This document shows positions 39,134-53,035 of a stretch of DNA of 64,000 nt, in pieces. The position numbers and the translations under genes are program-made. The first letter of the stretch is position 1, and the number at the start of each line of letters is the position of its first letter. The stretch is from NCBI GenBank assembly GCA_028622995.1, contig JAJQJQ010000022.1:2542001-2606000 (forward strand), written 5' to 3'. Origin of the DNA: Panagrolaimus kolymaensis. Its lineage: Eukaryota; Nematoda; Chromadorea; Rhabditida; Panagrolaimidae. The notes under the pieces are model-generated. The model did no database searches, was not told the DNA's origin, and saw only the letters and a program-made list of their open reading frames with translations.

Positions 39134-41150
39134 ATGTTGTGCGAAGATGATCCGCCACTTTTTGATAGAAATAATTCAAATACACAAATATTTATAAATG
39201 ATATGAAAGAATTTGCTATGTAAGTGCTACATGAAATGATATACCATAGTAAAATAAATATTATTTTTTCAGACATTACAATAATTTACATCCATATTTA
39301 TGCATGGTTATTTGCCCATTGGGAATTTTAGCAAATTTTGTTCACATTTTGGTTTTAACTCGTCGAAGGATGAAACGATGTTCGGTTAATTGTGTCCTTA
39401 TTGGAATTGCATTTTGTGATATTATTACAATGCTATCATATTTTATTTATATTATTAGATTTGAAATTATTACGAGATTTTTTGGTGCTAATGGGTTTAG
39501 GTTTGTTTTACATTGTGGTAATAGTAAAATTTTATTTAAAAAAGCATTATAATAGTGTTAACTCGTTTTCAAAGCTTTTACAACTTTCATGTTATAAATT
39601 CCAGGATTTTGCACTTTATGTGAAGAACGTGATTTTATAAAAACTTTTTTTTTTTGCGAAAAATAAATTACTTGCAATTGAATTTAAAACAATGGAGTTT
39701 AAGAAACTTTTATTTTGATGTTTGATTCGATCAAGATTTGAAAAAAGTTTCCAACTTTAGAAAGAAACAAAACACTTCAAAGTTGTGTTTTCTGTTTTTT
39801 GAAAAAGTTCAAGTATTAAACTTTTAAAAATTATTGTAGGCTAACTAAGAAAGAGATAATAGGAAAATGAACTAAAGTTTATAATAAAAAATACAAATTT
39901 TTATATTTATTTTATATTTATTTAATTTTTAGTTATTTTTGGGCAAGCTTTTTACGATTGCATGCAACATTAAGCATTGCCCTTCATGCAATAAATTTAT
40001 ATCTTTGCGTTGTAATGGCTTTTATTCGATGGAAAGCAATGAGAACGGCTCAAAGTATATTTATGAAAAAGCCCAAAATAGTATGGTATATATTTTTTGG
40101 AATTGCTGCCATTGTTTGTGTCCTTTGTATTCCAACCTATTTGGTTCATGATGTTAAACCCATTAGGCTGAGATCGGAATCAGGAGTGTATCTTGAAATA
40201 TTGGATTTTTACACCGTTGATATTTCGGTTTTTGCACTTCAAAATAAATGTAATCTATTTAAAACTAATTTATGGATTATTGGAATATGTTTAAAAGTAA
40301 GTAGCAACGAAGTCGAAGCGTAATTGGAACAGAAAATTTTAAGGCTATACCTTGTTTTTTATTATTATGGTTTACACTCGCATTAATGATGAGACTTCAC
40401 CGGAATAACGTAAAACGAGCGATGTTATTATATTCAAAATCAAATAAAGGTGCAAGGAAACGAAAACAAAATTATGATAGAACTACGTTCACTTTAATTG
40501 TTGTTCTTACTGTATTCTTGGTAAGTTAGTTTATCGAATTAACATTCTTTGAAAAGCATGCAAAAACAAACTCATTAAAAATTTTATTAAAAGCAAAATA
40601 AGAGTAACGTGGCTGTTAAAAAGTAAATTTTCAGACAACGGAATTACCACAAGGTTTGATAACAATGCTAAATGCATATTACACAAATGATGTTCATACA
40701 ATCATTTATATGAATCTTGCCAATGTATTGGATGTTCTTTCACTTATCAATTGCTATGTTGGATTTATTGCTTATTGCTTTTTATGCTCAAAATATAGAC
40801 AAACTTTTATGATGATGATACTTCAAACGTAAGCACTCATCTTTCTTTTTAACCAAAGATTGAGTTTTTTTGACATGCTTAATATGGCCCCGAAAAAAAT
40901 GTATTAGGGCTTCAAAAAACACCAAAAATAAAGATGATTTCTCTTTGTAGCCTTATTATAAACTTCTTTTTTTAGAGTTGAAAAGAAAAACAATATAATT
41001 ACAACGGCTAAATGTGAAACATATGAACGTTCATCCCGACTCTTATGCAATGATGTGTCAGCCGCAGTACGTGCGAATAATAATAACAATAATAATAATA
41101 TCAGCAGTTATACCACAAACAATAATTATCTTTTATCGACGTTTATTTGA
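39134..41150 (+). CDS. DMSR-type (FMRFamide/myosuppressin-like) peptide GPCR, paralogue 1
   Basis: Six exons: 39134..39219, 39273..39500, 39933..40296, 40344..40520, 40635..40828 and 40976..41150; 407 aa. Seven hydrophobic spans are visible. TM1 contains [15 protein letters not shown], followed by the loop [17 protein letters not shown] typical of nematode DMSR receptors. At the end of TM3 the DRY box is replaced by FIRWKA. TM6 runs into TTELPQG, and TM7 holds [13 protein letters not shown]. Family knowledge: DMSR receptors are Gi/o-coupled receptors for FMRFamide-like and related peptides on neurons and muscle. The tail contains eight consecutive asparagines encoded by an AAT microsatellite. 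The intron at 39501-39932 is long (432 nt). It is the convergent partner of the receptor at 42637-44706. Confidence 0.85.
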
Positions 41151-41938
41151 AAAACAAAAAATATTAGGAAAATTACTCATCTCTCTTATTTTTTTATTTA
41201 CGAAATTACGGGTACTTTAAAATGTTTTAAAATATATAAAAGTTATAAAGTTTTATTTATATTTAACCAAATGCTTCCCTCAATTTCTGCAACATTTGGC
41301 AATGAGGAATTTTAAAAGCAGTCTCATGAAAATTTTTGCAAGAAATGTTTATCATTTTTAAAAGATCTTACTTTTTTTTGTAGAAGTCATTTATCTTCAA
41401 CAACAAGATAAATGATAATCCAATGTTCACAAAAACATTGTAAAACGTGTTTTGTTTTTTCAAACAAGCTTGCATAATTTTCCTTAACTATAATAACCAT
41501 CTACATAAATAACAGTGAAAAAAAATCAAAACAATTATCACATTAAATGGTCATGATTGTATTGCTTAGTGTATGAATTCCATTTTTTAAAAGATAGTGA
41601 AAGTAAATTGCAACACAACGATCGGTACCAATAAGTGTCATTTTTTCATTTTCAACAAAAATGAAACAAAAAAATTGCGAACCATCGGTGACAAGCAGAG
41701 ACACGTGAGCGAGAAAAATGCAGGTATTTTTTTCATTCAACAAACTGAAAAAAAATGATCGCGTGAGCGTGAGCGTTGAATTGATTTGTTTTTTGACTTT
41801 TTGGTGATTTTGCAATCGGTTATACAAGAATGTTACTATTTCTAACAATCGTCATTCTGTTTAATAATAATTTTGATTATTTGACGTAATTGAATTTTGC
41901 TTTTTAGTTTTTAACCTGTTTTTTAAACATATTCTAAT

Positions 41939-42160
41939 ATGTCTCCAGCACAAATTCCTAATCGAAATCTAAATTCTGAAGAAGCTCGACAAGTTTCGCC
42001 TCAATCTCCTGACCTTGATCAACTTATTAATAGCAACCATCGTTCACGTCCCTTTGTTGATAATCATTGGCAATTATGGAAAATTATCATGGTCATAGTT
42101 GTTGGTGGATTAATAATTCTCATGGGAGGATTCATAAAATTTCATTCACATTCAAATTGA
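41939..42160 (+). CDS. Small single-span membrane protein, uncharacterised
   Basis: A single exon encodes 73 aa. The first 45 residues are hydrophilic (MSPAQIPNRNLNSEE, then QSPDLDQLINSNHRS). A hydrophobic span at about 46-68 (LWKIIMVIVVGGLIILMGGF) is followed by a short KFHSHSN end. This looks like a tail-anchored or short type II/III membrane protein; no family is recognised. Support for reality: a TTTTTAG acceptor at 41906-41907 upstream, balanced codon use against an AT background, and AATAAA-like signals about 25 nt after the stop. It lies between two convergent DMSR receptors. Confidence 0.5.
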   Translation: MSPAQIPNRNLNSEEARQVSPQSPDLDQLINSNHRSRPFVDNHWQLWKIIMVIVVGGLIILMGGFIKFHSHSN

Positions 42161-42636
42161 ATAATAATATTTTCAATATACAATAATAAAAGCTAAAAAC
42201 AACGTCAAATGCATATGTAAAAAATAACATTTATAAATGGGTTGGAATTTATAAAGTCAATGGCTGTTGTACGTTTTGTACTCGTGAGATTTTTTTCATT
42301 CTGTCATTGTCTAATGATGTTCGTTTATTCATTTGTATCAAATAAAAAGCGGCTTTGGAATTTACATCACTGCATTTTAACTTGGATAAATTATGACCTC
42401 AAATTTTACAAATGCGATAATACTTAATATTTTAATAACTTTAAGAATTTTTATTGAACGTCAAAGAATTATATGTACAAAGTTAAATAAAGCCATTATT
42501 AGCAAAAGATAAAGCATAAATAATGAATGAACCCATTTTGAATGCGACAAAGAGAGAGAGATCTAAGATTAAGGAAAAAATATACCCAGTATTAGCCATA
42601 TTTAGGAATATATGTATTTACATGTAAGGGGAAAAT

Positions 42637-44706
42637 CTAGAGTAAGACATCTTGATCATCCAAGAATCGAATCATGGTATTTTCAACTAATAAAGTTTTT
42701 ACTGGAGCTTTATCGTAGAAGATTCGTCTTGCACGAACGATAAAAGATTTAAAGGTATCTCGATAGACTGAAGACATTAGAGGATAGACGATGAAACAAG
42801 CGTTACAATTAATTAAAGAGAGCAAATCAAGAATTTCACCGAGACTTAAATAAACAAATTGATGAATATCATTAGGAAATAAGCCATTTAGCACAGCTAA
42901 AAGACCTTGAGGGAATTCAGTTAAAATAAATACAGTCATGAGAACAATCAAAGTATGGGTGGTTCGATCAGTTTTTCTATCAGCTCGTTTGGTTGCAATT
43001 GATGTACCTGAAGTCAAACGCTTTCGACGACGTTTGTTTAAATCTAATTCACAAAGAAGCGCGATGGTGAAAACAAATAGCAATAAACATGGAATAACCT
43101 GAAAAAAATAAAATAATTAGTTTCATGTTTTATGAAAAAAGTTTTAAAAAATGTACGAACCTTAAATACGATACCCGTAAGCCATAAATTTGCTTTAAAA
43201 ATAAAGCAAGTATTTCCCGTTGATAGTTCGCTCAATCCCACGGTGTAAAGTGCACCAGATTCTGTATCAGCAACTTTGACAATATCATGAACGAGGAAAG
43301 TGGGAACGCAGAGGGCAATTACGAATAGGCTGATAACAAGGAAAATTGGCCTGAAAAAATAAAAAATTTATAAAATGCATTAAAAATTCTGATGCTTAGA
43401 CACTTCCGTTGCACTTTTATTATTTTTACGCTTTTTTTGAAACATTAAAAAATTATTAAATTAATTCTATCATATCCTTTCTAAAAATGAGCTATGACAA
43501 ATTTTTTATATTTTAGATCAAAAAAGGAGGCATAATTTTGAAAATTATGCATCCCAAAAAAATTTTTTTTCCAAGGATTTAGCTCATTTACAAACCCTCC
43601 TTTTTGTGAAACTAATTTACTTTTCAGATTTTTTGGAATTGTTAAAGCTTTTCCATTTTCTTTTTGAGTCCCTTTGCTTTTGCAATTTTAGAACCTTTCA
43701 AGAAAAAAAACCATGTGATGATTTGAGAAGAAAAAAGTGTCAAGGAAAGAAAACTACGTTGTTAGAGTTTCTTTCACTCATGAGTTATCATCATCATCAA
43801 CATAAGTAAGTGTATTCCACGCAAATAATGGAAGCAAATGCAACCCCAAAAGAAAAAATAACAACAACATTTTAATTTATGTAATAATTATTATATCTTT
43901 AAAAAAATATGTATATTTGGTTCCGCATTGACTTTGAAAAAAATATGTGTGATTAAAAACACTCTACTCTCATGGCACATTTTTTGATAAATTATACTTT
44001 GAAAATTGGTCTACACTTTTTTTGGATGCGTAAAAAAATTTAATTATATTTCTCATTAATAAAGAAAAAGAGTTTATAGAAACTATATTAAATTAATTAT
44101 AAAAAATGCTCCCCAGAATTTCTTTTGTTTAAGTTTGCACGAAATCTTTAAAAAAAAAGATGGACTTACAATGCGGATTCGCTTCGATTCCATTTAGAGC
44201 TAACAGTTTTTAAAGCTTTGTACCGAACATAAGCTGTAGCCACAGATGTGTAAAGTGTAATGGTATGAAGGGCGATGCTACACACGACGTGAATCAATAA
44301 AAATACAATCCAATGTAAAGCATATCCCAATGGTGGATCAGAGAGATCTACGGCAAATCCAAATCTTAAGGTGAATATTGTGTATGAAAACATTGTGAGA
44401 ATATCACAAATTGCAACAAGTGATAAAAGTCGATTAACGGCACTTTGACGCATAATGGGTCGAGTAAGAACTGCGAGATGGACGCAATTTGCAATACTTC
44501 CAATGATACATATTCCGAGGCAGAGGTATTTATGAACAGAGCCATATGAACTAAAAAAGATTGAAGTCAAAATTCGCCATTGAAATAAAAGAGACTTACT
44601 TTGAAATAGTCACTAATGCTTCCAAAAACGCTAAAGTTTTTGTATCATTAAGATCAAACAACTCAAGCTCTTGTGAGCATATCATGTGTTCTAAAATTTC
44701 CATCAT
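42637..44706 (-). CDS. DMSR-type peptide GPCR, paralogue 2
   Basis: Four minus-strand exons, 44706..44600, 44550..44170, 43350..43161 and 43098..42637, encode 379 aa. TM1 has GSIANCVHLAVLTR, then SAVNRLLSLVAICDILTM. The TM3 end is TAYVRYKAL in place of a DRY box. TM6 holds FILTEFPQGLLAVLN and TM7 LSLINCNACFIVYPL. These match DMSR receptors and the neighbour at 39134-41150. Compared with that paralogue, the intron before the TEFPQG segment is missing, and a larger intron (819 nt) lies after TM4-proximal sequence. The third cytoplasmic loop is basic (NKRRRKRL). Start is uncertain: ATG at 44706 is taken, but a TTTTAG acceptor at 44691-44692 would favour the in-frame ATG at 44685. Likely Gi/o-coupled peptide receptor at the cell surface. 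Confidence 0.87.
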
Positions 44707-46954
44707 ATTTATTGTGGCAACGAATAAATTGAGTCAAGAAATTACATATAAGAGTACATTCAATATTATTAATATAAAAATAACCCACGAAATAATAAAA
44801 GAAGTGAAAGAGAATAAATGAAAACGTTAGATAATAGATAAAAAATGCGAATATGAAAAAATGGGGGGATTCTTTTTGAGGCGGCTTCTTCTTCCGGAGA
44901 TTAAAAAATTGTTTTGAAGGAAAAAAGAGATTAAACAATTAAAAAAAATTGTGTTTTAAAGAAGACTTCAGGAAATCAGAAAAGGAATAAAGCAATTTCC
45001 TTGCCCTTTCTTTATTGTTTTCAAAAAAAAATTGTTTTAAATGTCAGAATAAATTTGTTAAAGGTACCATTTAATTCATACATGGCTTCATCATAGATAA
45101 AATACGTATTTAAATTAATTTTATCCTTTAATAAAATATACGGTATTATTCAAATAAGTGCAAAGTAATATACGACTCATTAATCTCATAAAGAATATCA
45201 TAAAGCTTATTATTTTCGGGGAAAGGAGGTGGTGGAAAAAATAATAAAAACAATGGAATCACGCTGCTGATAAAAAAACACGTAATGATTTTCTCCACTA
45301 AAAAAGCAATGTGTGAAGGCGTATTTGTTTCTTGATGGCTTTTGTCCTTAACATTTCAACCACCACCATGCCGCCATTCTTTTTTCTTCCACCATTTTAA
45401 GTGGGTTTTAGACTTAAAAAAATTTTTCACACTTTCTCAAAAAAATTTCTAAACCAAAGGGTTTTCTGAACAAAAAAAAAACAAATAGATAAACTAATTT
45501 TGTGTGTAAAGAAAAATAAAAATAAGCAAAAAATATTGGACAATTACATTAGAGCCGATTAGTTAGTTGTGGCGGTGCTCCTTCTGTTTTTGTCATTGAG
45601 CTTTCTTTCTTTCTTTAAAAAAAATGGGTGGAGAGTAAAAAGAAAGAAAATAAACTCATCCAAAAAGGATGGAGAGATTCAAAGCCTTCAACAACAGAAG
45701 ATAAGAGAACGTCATCATTAAAATGCTTTTTTTGCACAAAATTTAAATATTTGTATATCCATGATATTTTTAAACAAAGTAAAAAAGTTTGAAAAAATGC
45801 TATCAGAATAGTAAAAAGCTTTGGAGACGATTGAATTTCAGTGAAGTAAAAAAAAAAAAAGTGATGCAAGAAATTAAAACTCATTTTAGCCGTAGAATAG
45901 TTTTGCTGCACTTTGAATGTCAAAAAAAACTAGAAGACTATGGTTGAGTGAACGATTTTTTAGGATTAAATTTAAACACGTGTGTTTTTATCATAGATCT
46001 ATTTGGTTTAATCCAAACTTCTTTATAGAAAAAAAGAAGATTCTTTGCTCTTTTAGACTCTTAAATGGCTTTGATATCTCTCCCATCATCATTTTTTAAT
46101 TTTGAATATAATTAGCCAGCATCCCATGTTTAAGATAATAAATTGCTCCTACCGGAAAACCAATAATAATTATTTTTTATTTCTTTATTCTTTCTTTTTT
46201 TAAGGTGGAAAAAAACTTAAATAAAAACGGAAACAGAAGATATCTTTTTTCGTCGTCGGTGTCACACACATGTTCATGTGATGTGATATGTCTGAGGAAA
46301 AAAGAATCGCAATTAACCATCACTCATTTGAGCCCAAACCAATAAAGACAAAAAAAGAGTAATCACAGAAGCTAAAATAAATTTTTATTACTTTCTTTGG
46401 TTTTGTTGTTTTTTAAACTAGAGGAGTCAAGGAAGATGTACATATGTTTGTTTGTTTATCTCTTGGATAAAGGCTATAAGGAAGTTAGTCATATCTAAGC
46501 AACATGTGACTTTGAACATAATTTATGTATCTCAAATATTATTCAAGAGCTCGAATGAAGAATTTTGTGTGTTTTGAAAGATCGTAGAACCGACTAACAA
46601 AATAAGCCCAAAATCACACCTTTTTAATAAAAAAAAACAGTAATTTAAAAAACTGTGAAATTAGAAAATGAATCATGAGAGATGAATAAAAAATGAGTAA
46701 ACCTTGTTTACTCAAAACAAAAAAAAAATAGTCATTGTGGAATGGAACAAAATGTGTTACGCATTTTTTGTTCCAACTAATCTTTAGCAGAAGTAAATCA
46801 CTTTCTCCGATTTTATCTAATTTCAAGAAGATAGAATATTAAGAATTTTTGTTGAATAAAAATAAACAAATTTAACGGTGATTTTGATTTAATTATAGAG
46901 CTCACTTTTTGAATTTTAATGCTTTAAGAAGAATCAAGCTACGAAAAAATTATT

Positions 46955-47153
46955 TTAAAGGAACAAGACTATTTGATGCCTTTTCGAAAATTTCGATACT
47001 GGGGCTGGGAGGAAGAGTTGGGGCGGCGCGTGTTTGAATTACCGTGTAAGACAGAAGGTGACACGGTAATTTAAACACGCGCCGCCCCAACTCTTCCTCC
47101 CAGACCCAGTATCGAAATTTTCGAAAAGGCATCAAATAGTCTTGTTCCTTTAA
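46955..47153. mobile_element. Inverted-repeat element (MITE-like), TTAA-flanked, copy 2
   Basis: Arms of about 92 nt (46955-47046 and about 47062-47153) are near-perfect reverse complements around a loop of about 15 nt. The outer ends are TTAAAGGAACAAG and CTTGTTCCTTTAA. The arms include TTTTCGAAAATTTCGATACT and the GC-rich GTTGGGGCGGCGCGTG. It encodes nothing. Its terminal TTAAAGGA matches the element at 13669-14049, suggesting one family. Confidence 0.75.
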
Positions 47154-50100
47154 GAAAGGAAAAATGGAAAGCAAATTAATGTATGTTAAATATGTTCTAA
47201 AACATTCTCTGTTTTCTTTATATTAAAAGGACTTTCTAATAAATCATTAAAATTATTCGGTTGCTTACTTTTTATTTTTGTTTTGAGAAAAAAAATTTAA
47301 ACTTTACAAGAAGGTGCTCAACTGGCAAATTTCATTACCCTTTTGTATTACCATAAATTTTGTTATTTATTTTTGATAGAGTACATTTTTCTTTCGGTCA
47401 AAGAGTAAGAATTTAAATAACAAATGGTAGAAATAATAAAATTCGATAATGATTGGATCAACAAATTTTTAATTGAATTTTTAGTTTAAAAAATGGTTGA
47501 AAGCAGCAAAGATCAAAAATTCTCGAAAAAAATATTTGATTATCAAATCCCGCTGACATTTTCTTGTCGGACATCATCCAATGGAATCGCCCTCTCTTAA
47601 TTCTAAAATCCATATATGTTTTATTCACATACACATCCAAGTTTCAATAGACCCGAAATAATTCAATTAAAAAAAAACTGTGACAAACCTTTGGGTTATT
47701 CCAGCATTGGAAACATCGAACACGTGCCTGAGCCGCCTAAACTGAATGGAACTAAACAAAGTTATCCAATTTTCCTTGTTATTATTACTACCCTCACAAA
47801 AATGATCTCTAAGAACTAATGAAGAAAAAAAAACAATTCCAGAAACATTTTTTTTAAATAAAATTAAAGTCGTTTAAAAAGAAAAAGGTAAAACAACAAA
47901 ATGACGAAAACCACACCATACAAATTTTTATTTTGAATTACCTCAAAAAATATTTGTAAACACCGGATGTTTATGTTTACTATCTTTTTTTTCTTCAAAC
48001 AAAGCACTTTAAACTGATAGTTTAAGGGATAAGAAATTTGGAGTCCAAAAACAAAGTTAAAAGTTTTGTTTCTGAAAAGTGTCTTTTGGGGTTTGAAATT
48101 TTCTTAGAAAATTGGGAGCTTTTTATAGATAGAAAAAATGCAGCTGCGTTCATTGTAATATCTTAAATATTTAAGGAATGCTTAGAATTTGGCTAAGTTT
48201 AAATTTAGAAAAATTAAATTTAAAACTGATTACTTTGGAAATAATATTAACCGTTGTTTAAAAACAACTTTTCTTCTGTAAATCTTTGGCTCCAACTATG
48301 AAACCCTTATGAACATGTGTCTTTTTTACCCTTTAACCTAGATCATGTGACCATAGTAAAAACATTTTTAAAATTCCTCAATTAAATATTTAAAAATAAA
48401 ATAACAAAATATACTGAATCATATTCGATTACTTCAGACACACCTGGAAGCAGAAGAAAAAAAAGGTGTTAGTTTTCAATTATTAAAAACTTTTTCTTTA
48501 TTTTTTGGCGTTAAAGAAAAAAAGAATTTGTATCTTTAAAGTTTAAACTTTAGAAAAAACAAAAGCTCAATTGTCAAATAAAGAAAAAACTTTGTTTCTT
48601 GCAATAAAAAAAGTAAAAAAGAAAACATTAAACCTATGTTTTTTGTATCCAAAAAAAGGACCCGACTGCTTTGACGTCAAACATTGGATGCCAATTATCT
48701 TTTCTATATAAAAAAAGAAAAAAGTTTAATTACAAACCTCCCATGTTTTTTCTTCAATTGGTATTTAATTTTCTTTCCTATTTTTTTCGATGCTTATAAG
48801 TTTCTTTTAAAAAACTTAAAAAAACCACGCACATTGGTTTTATAAAAAATATAAAAAGTTTTGGAGTTAAGAATTTTATTATTTTTTTACGTAGGAGATA
48901 AAGAGAAAAACAAGTCCACTAATAACTTCCATTCATTCAGTCAGTCATTCATTCTTTCATAAATTGTTGTTCAAACAAAGCCTATTAAAAAAGATTAAAG
49001 TAAAAAAGAAAGAAAGAAAAAAACATGATTTTATACTTAGGGACTTTGGTTATTATCTTTTCAAAAAATATGGAAAATATAAGAAAAATATTTCCGGTAA
49101 CAAAAAAAGAGTGAAGGCTAATTTTTTGCAATATGAATTTAAAAAGAAAAAAGTGTTACGGTAGAAAAGGTTTTGATATACGAGAAAAGAGCAAAGAATA
49201 TTAATGCTGTCTTTGAAACATGTCTGTCGCAACCGAAGAAGAGATAAACGATGTGTTTATGAAAATTTAATTTTATCTCTGTCTTTCTTCCATTTCCATC
49301 ATTCATAAGCTTCTTTTTGGAAGGAAGAGAAGGGAGGATGAGACATAACCGGAAGTCGCAAAAAGTTTTTTCCTTTCTTCGCCCAAAAAAAGCAAATATA
49401 CAACAAATTTAAATTCAAAACTTCAAAAAATCTCATCATTCTATTATCTTCTTTCTCGCGTATAATTTCCCAAACCAAAAATGGGAAGCAAACACTTTAT
49501 CTCGTTAGTCGCTCCCCTACTTCTTAAACTATTTTAAATTTAAAAAGTCAAGTGAGTGAAGAAAAAGAAGAAGTCCTCAAAACGACTAAAGGGCAGAATA
49601 AAAAAAACTTTTGACGAATAAATAAATGTTTGTATTTTGAAGTTTTTTTTGATAAAATGCACGGATGGATGGAAGCTTCCATCCTGGAACAACCAAAAAC
49701 TACTCATAATTGAACTTTTTTGCCTTCCATTAAAAATCGTAAAAAGCCTTTTTAAAAATATTTTCACCCGCTGTGAGCGATGATGGAAACATCAAAAAAG
49801 TCAACAACTAAAAATAAAGCATCTCCTTTTTTTAAAGAATTCACGAAAAATAAAAAAATAAAGAAAGAAATAACAACACATACATCCGGAAAAAGTTAAC
49901 CACAATTATTACGTCATGATAAAAAATTAGTATATGAAGCTTCTGTTCAACATCAAGTTAAAGGAGGAAACCCTTAAAGGAGAATTATTATTTCCGGGAT
50001 AATTTTAGATTAGACATAAATTTCATTGCTAGTGAATGCTGCTCGGAATGATAAGTGAGCGCCAGAAGTTGATGGAATTCATTACCAAGAATATATGAGT

Positions 50101-53035
50101 AAAGAGCAAAAAAGGTGTACTTTTAAATTTCACAAGCAAAAGTATAACAAATACATATAAATAAAATGAAATCAAAATTCCTTTAAAATTTTTTAGGAAA
50201 GAATTTGTAGTGTGTGCGATTTAAAAAAAGCCTTAAAAATATTTTGACGTACTGAAGATTAATTTTTAACGATATTAAAACTACCATAAAACCCCATTCT
50301 TTTTATTTTTTCTGCAAAAAACAATTTTTTTGTGTAGCAAAGCTATTATTAAAATACGTACATATTTGAAGCATGCTTTTTGACCTCATCTTTAATTTTA
50401 AACGTTGCAACAACAACAAAAAAACAGCAAAAGGTAAAAAAGCAATAAAATATGGAATAACTATGGGATACCGTAACCAAGTGAGTGAGCATATAAAAAA
50501 TTCCAACGTTTTTAGCAAGCATGGAGACAAACTTCCGTTGTTCATTTCAAAAGAAAAGCTTGTCTCTCTATTAACATAATATTCCAAGACAAAAAAAAAC
50601 TTCGTCGCATCTCATATGTAAGTCAGCAATCTTCGAAGCATAACACAATAAAGCGGCGTCTACTCCTGCTATCAAAAAAAAACTTATCCTTACTGAATAA
50701 AAAAATAGCTTTCATAGTTTGAGTTATGTTTTTTGTTTCCAAGCAAATTAAAATTGTGACAAAATTTTAATAAATATAAAATTCCATCATTTTTTGAGTT
50801 AGCCTATATGCCAGTCAACTGGGCACAGCAAGCAACAATGTGTGAGGAGAAAAAAAGTTTAGAAACATTGGAAGAAAAAATAACTTCCTCTGGGATCGGC
50901 AACATCCACAAAACTACTAACATGTGACAACAACAAAAGAAAAGTGAAAAAGTTTTTTGTTCCATGACAGTTGGAAAAAAGGAAGAAGCAAAACTAAATG
51001 TCAAAAGCATGCTTTTAAAAATATTAGAATCGTTTGCATAAATAAATAAAATTGAAAGCGATGGAATTTTTTTTTTGGAATATAATATTTATATACTTTT
51101 TTTGATAAGCGGCTTTAAAGTTTGCTTTATACAAAAAGCTGCTAATTCAGAAACTGGAAGTTTTGTAAAGTTGCAATAAAGCTCATAGACTTTTTTTGAT
51201 AAATTGTAATTACCACAATTTTAAAAATGAGGAAGTTTTTTTTAACAGAAACATTAGGAAGCTTTTATAGAATGCATAAAGCTATAAGTATAAAAGTTGT
51301 TAAATTCATAGAAAAAATGATTAAAGCAAAAAATAATTAAGAAGGAATTTATAATTTATAAAGAACTATTTATTTTATGGCCTCTTTAAAAATTCTTGGG
51401 AATAAAAATTACCATAAACAAAAAATGGGAGAAATTATAAAATTGGAAATTATACTTTCTCGCAATCATCCAAAAAAATGTGGGAAAAGGTAGGCGACAA
51501 TTCTTAGACATGCTTACAGTAAGAAAATATTCAGGTATGTATATTTTTTGTTTAAAAACCTTCAAAGTGCAAAAATATTTTTTGTTTAAATTGCGAGTAT
51601 CAAAAACTGACGTCTCGTATATGTACATAAAAAAACACCGTACATCAGTTTGTCATATTAAAACCTCCGTAAAAATCAAAGATTGTATGTCAAATATTTT
51701 TTGATAAATAAATATACCATTTTCAACCGGGTTATTTTCATATCAAACCTACGTTTTTATCTGATGTTGGCATTTGAACCTTTAACTTAAATTTTTCCAA
51801 AAAAATAAACAATACATCACAAATCTTCGGAAATGGATACATGCATATACAGTAAACTCATTTTTCGCATCAAAAACAATGACACATCAATTCCATCATC
51901 AAAAAACTTTTTTGAAGCTAAAATAAACTTTGCAATCAAAAAAAAGTTTGCAGAAAATAAAAACAAAAAGAGGAAATAATTGCTTCCGCCCAAAATAAAT
52001 TTTTCTTCTTCGTGAAATGGCTTAATTATTATCTCAAAAATGCGTCTTTCGCTCAAAAAGTGCTCAATTATCTTTCAACTTATTTATTTTTTATATGTCA
52101 AAACTTCACAGAATAAATAACAAATATTTTGGGACAAAATTAGTACAAGTTTTTGAACTTTAAAGAAATTTAAAAACATAAATAATAATTTTTGGCATTG
52201 AATTTAAATGAGATCTTGTCATGCTATTTACGTACATTATAAAAAAATAACATCTGACTTTTATTAAAATTTTAACCAAGATTTTGGTTGTAAAATTTAG
52301 TATCGTAAAGAATTTCATAAATAATCAAGCGTTATTTTTTTGCCCAACAACAACTAACCTTTTCGGTTTCGCCGATCTCAAAAGTAAATAACTACACAAT
52401 TAATTTTAATTTAATTTTTTCTAATTGTACCAATACTTTATTAGTGTATAAACAACACCTGTTGAGCTTTAAGGAACTAAATAGTTTTAAAATTTAATAA
52501 AACCTTAAAACAATGTCAAAAAAAATGGATATTAATTGTGTAAAATACCTAATTAGACGAAGACAAAGTAATTGGGAATTTTGTAGTAATTAAATTTTTG
52601 AGAAAATAAGATGTAGACATTTCCTGTAATTAAAAATTAGAAAAAAATTATAGACAAAAAAATCTCTGCTGTTGAAAAAAAATAAAACAAGAAACATGCA
52701 AAAAATAAAACAGTTTATTATATTTTTTGCTGAATAAAAGTTCATTGACGCCCTTTATTATTATTATCTTGAAACTATTTTTAATGAATCTGACATTCGA
52801 ATTTTTTTGGAGAAGAACATACAATTAATATTAAATTTATTACAGAGGAGCAAAAAATATTGCAAATAAAATAAAATAAAGTGGAAGCTTGCAAAAGCAT
52901 GATAAAAACAAGTGCATATTTACCCAGAAAAATAACTCCTTGATTTTAACTCGCCATTTTTTAGAATGAGACATTAATGCTCAAAAATAAATTTAACACA
53001 ACTTGGTCAAAATATTAATAAAGCTTGGTTCGAAG

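Noticed and set aside
47616..47819. 67-codon forward frame in the long intergenic region
   Set aside because: Faintly protein-like (PEIIQLKKNCDKPLG), but isolated, without a signal peptide, splice partner or clear polyadenylation context.
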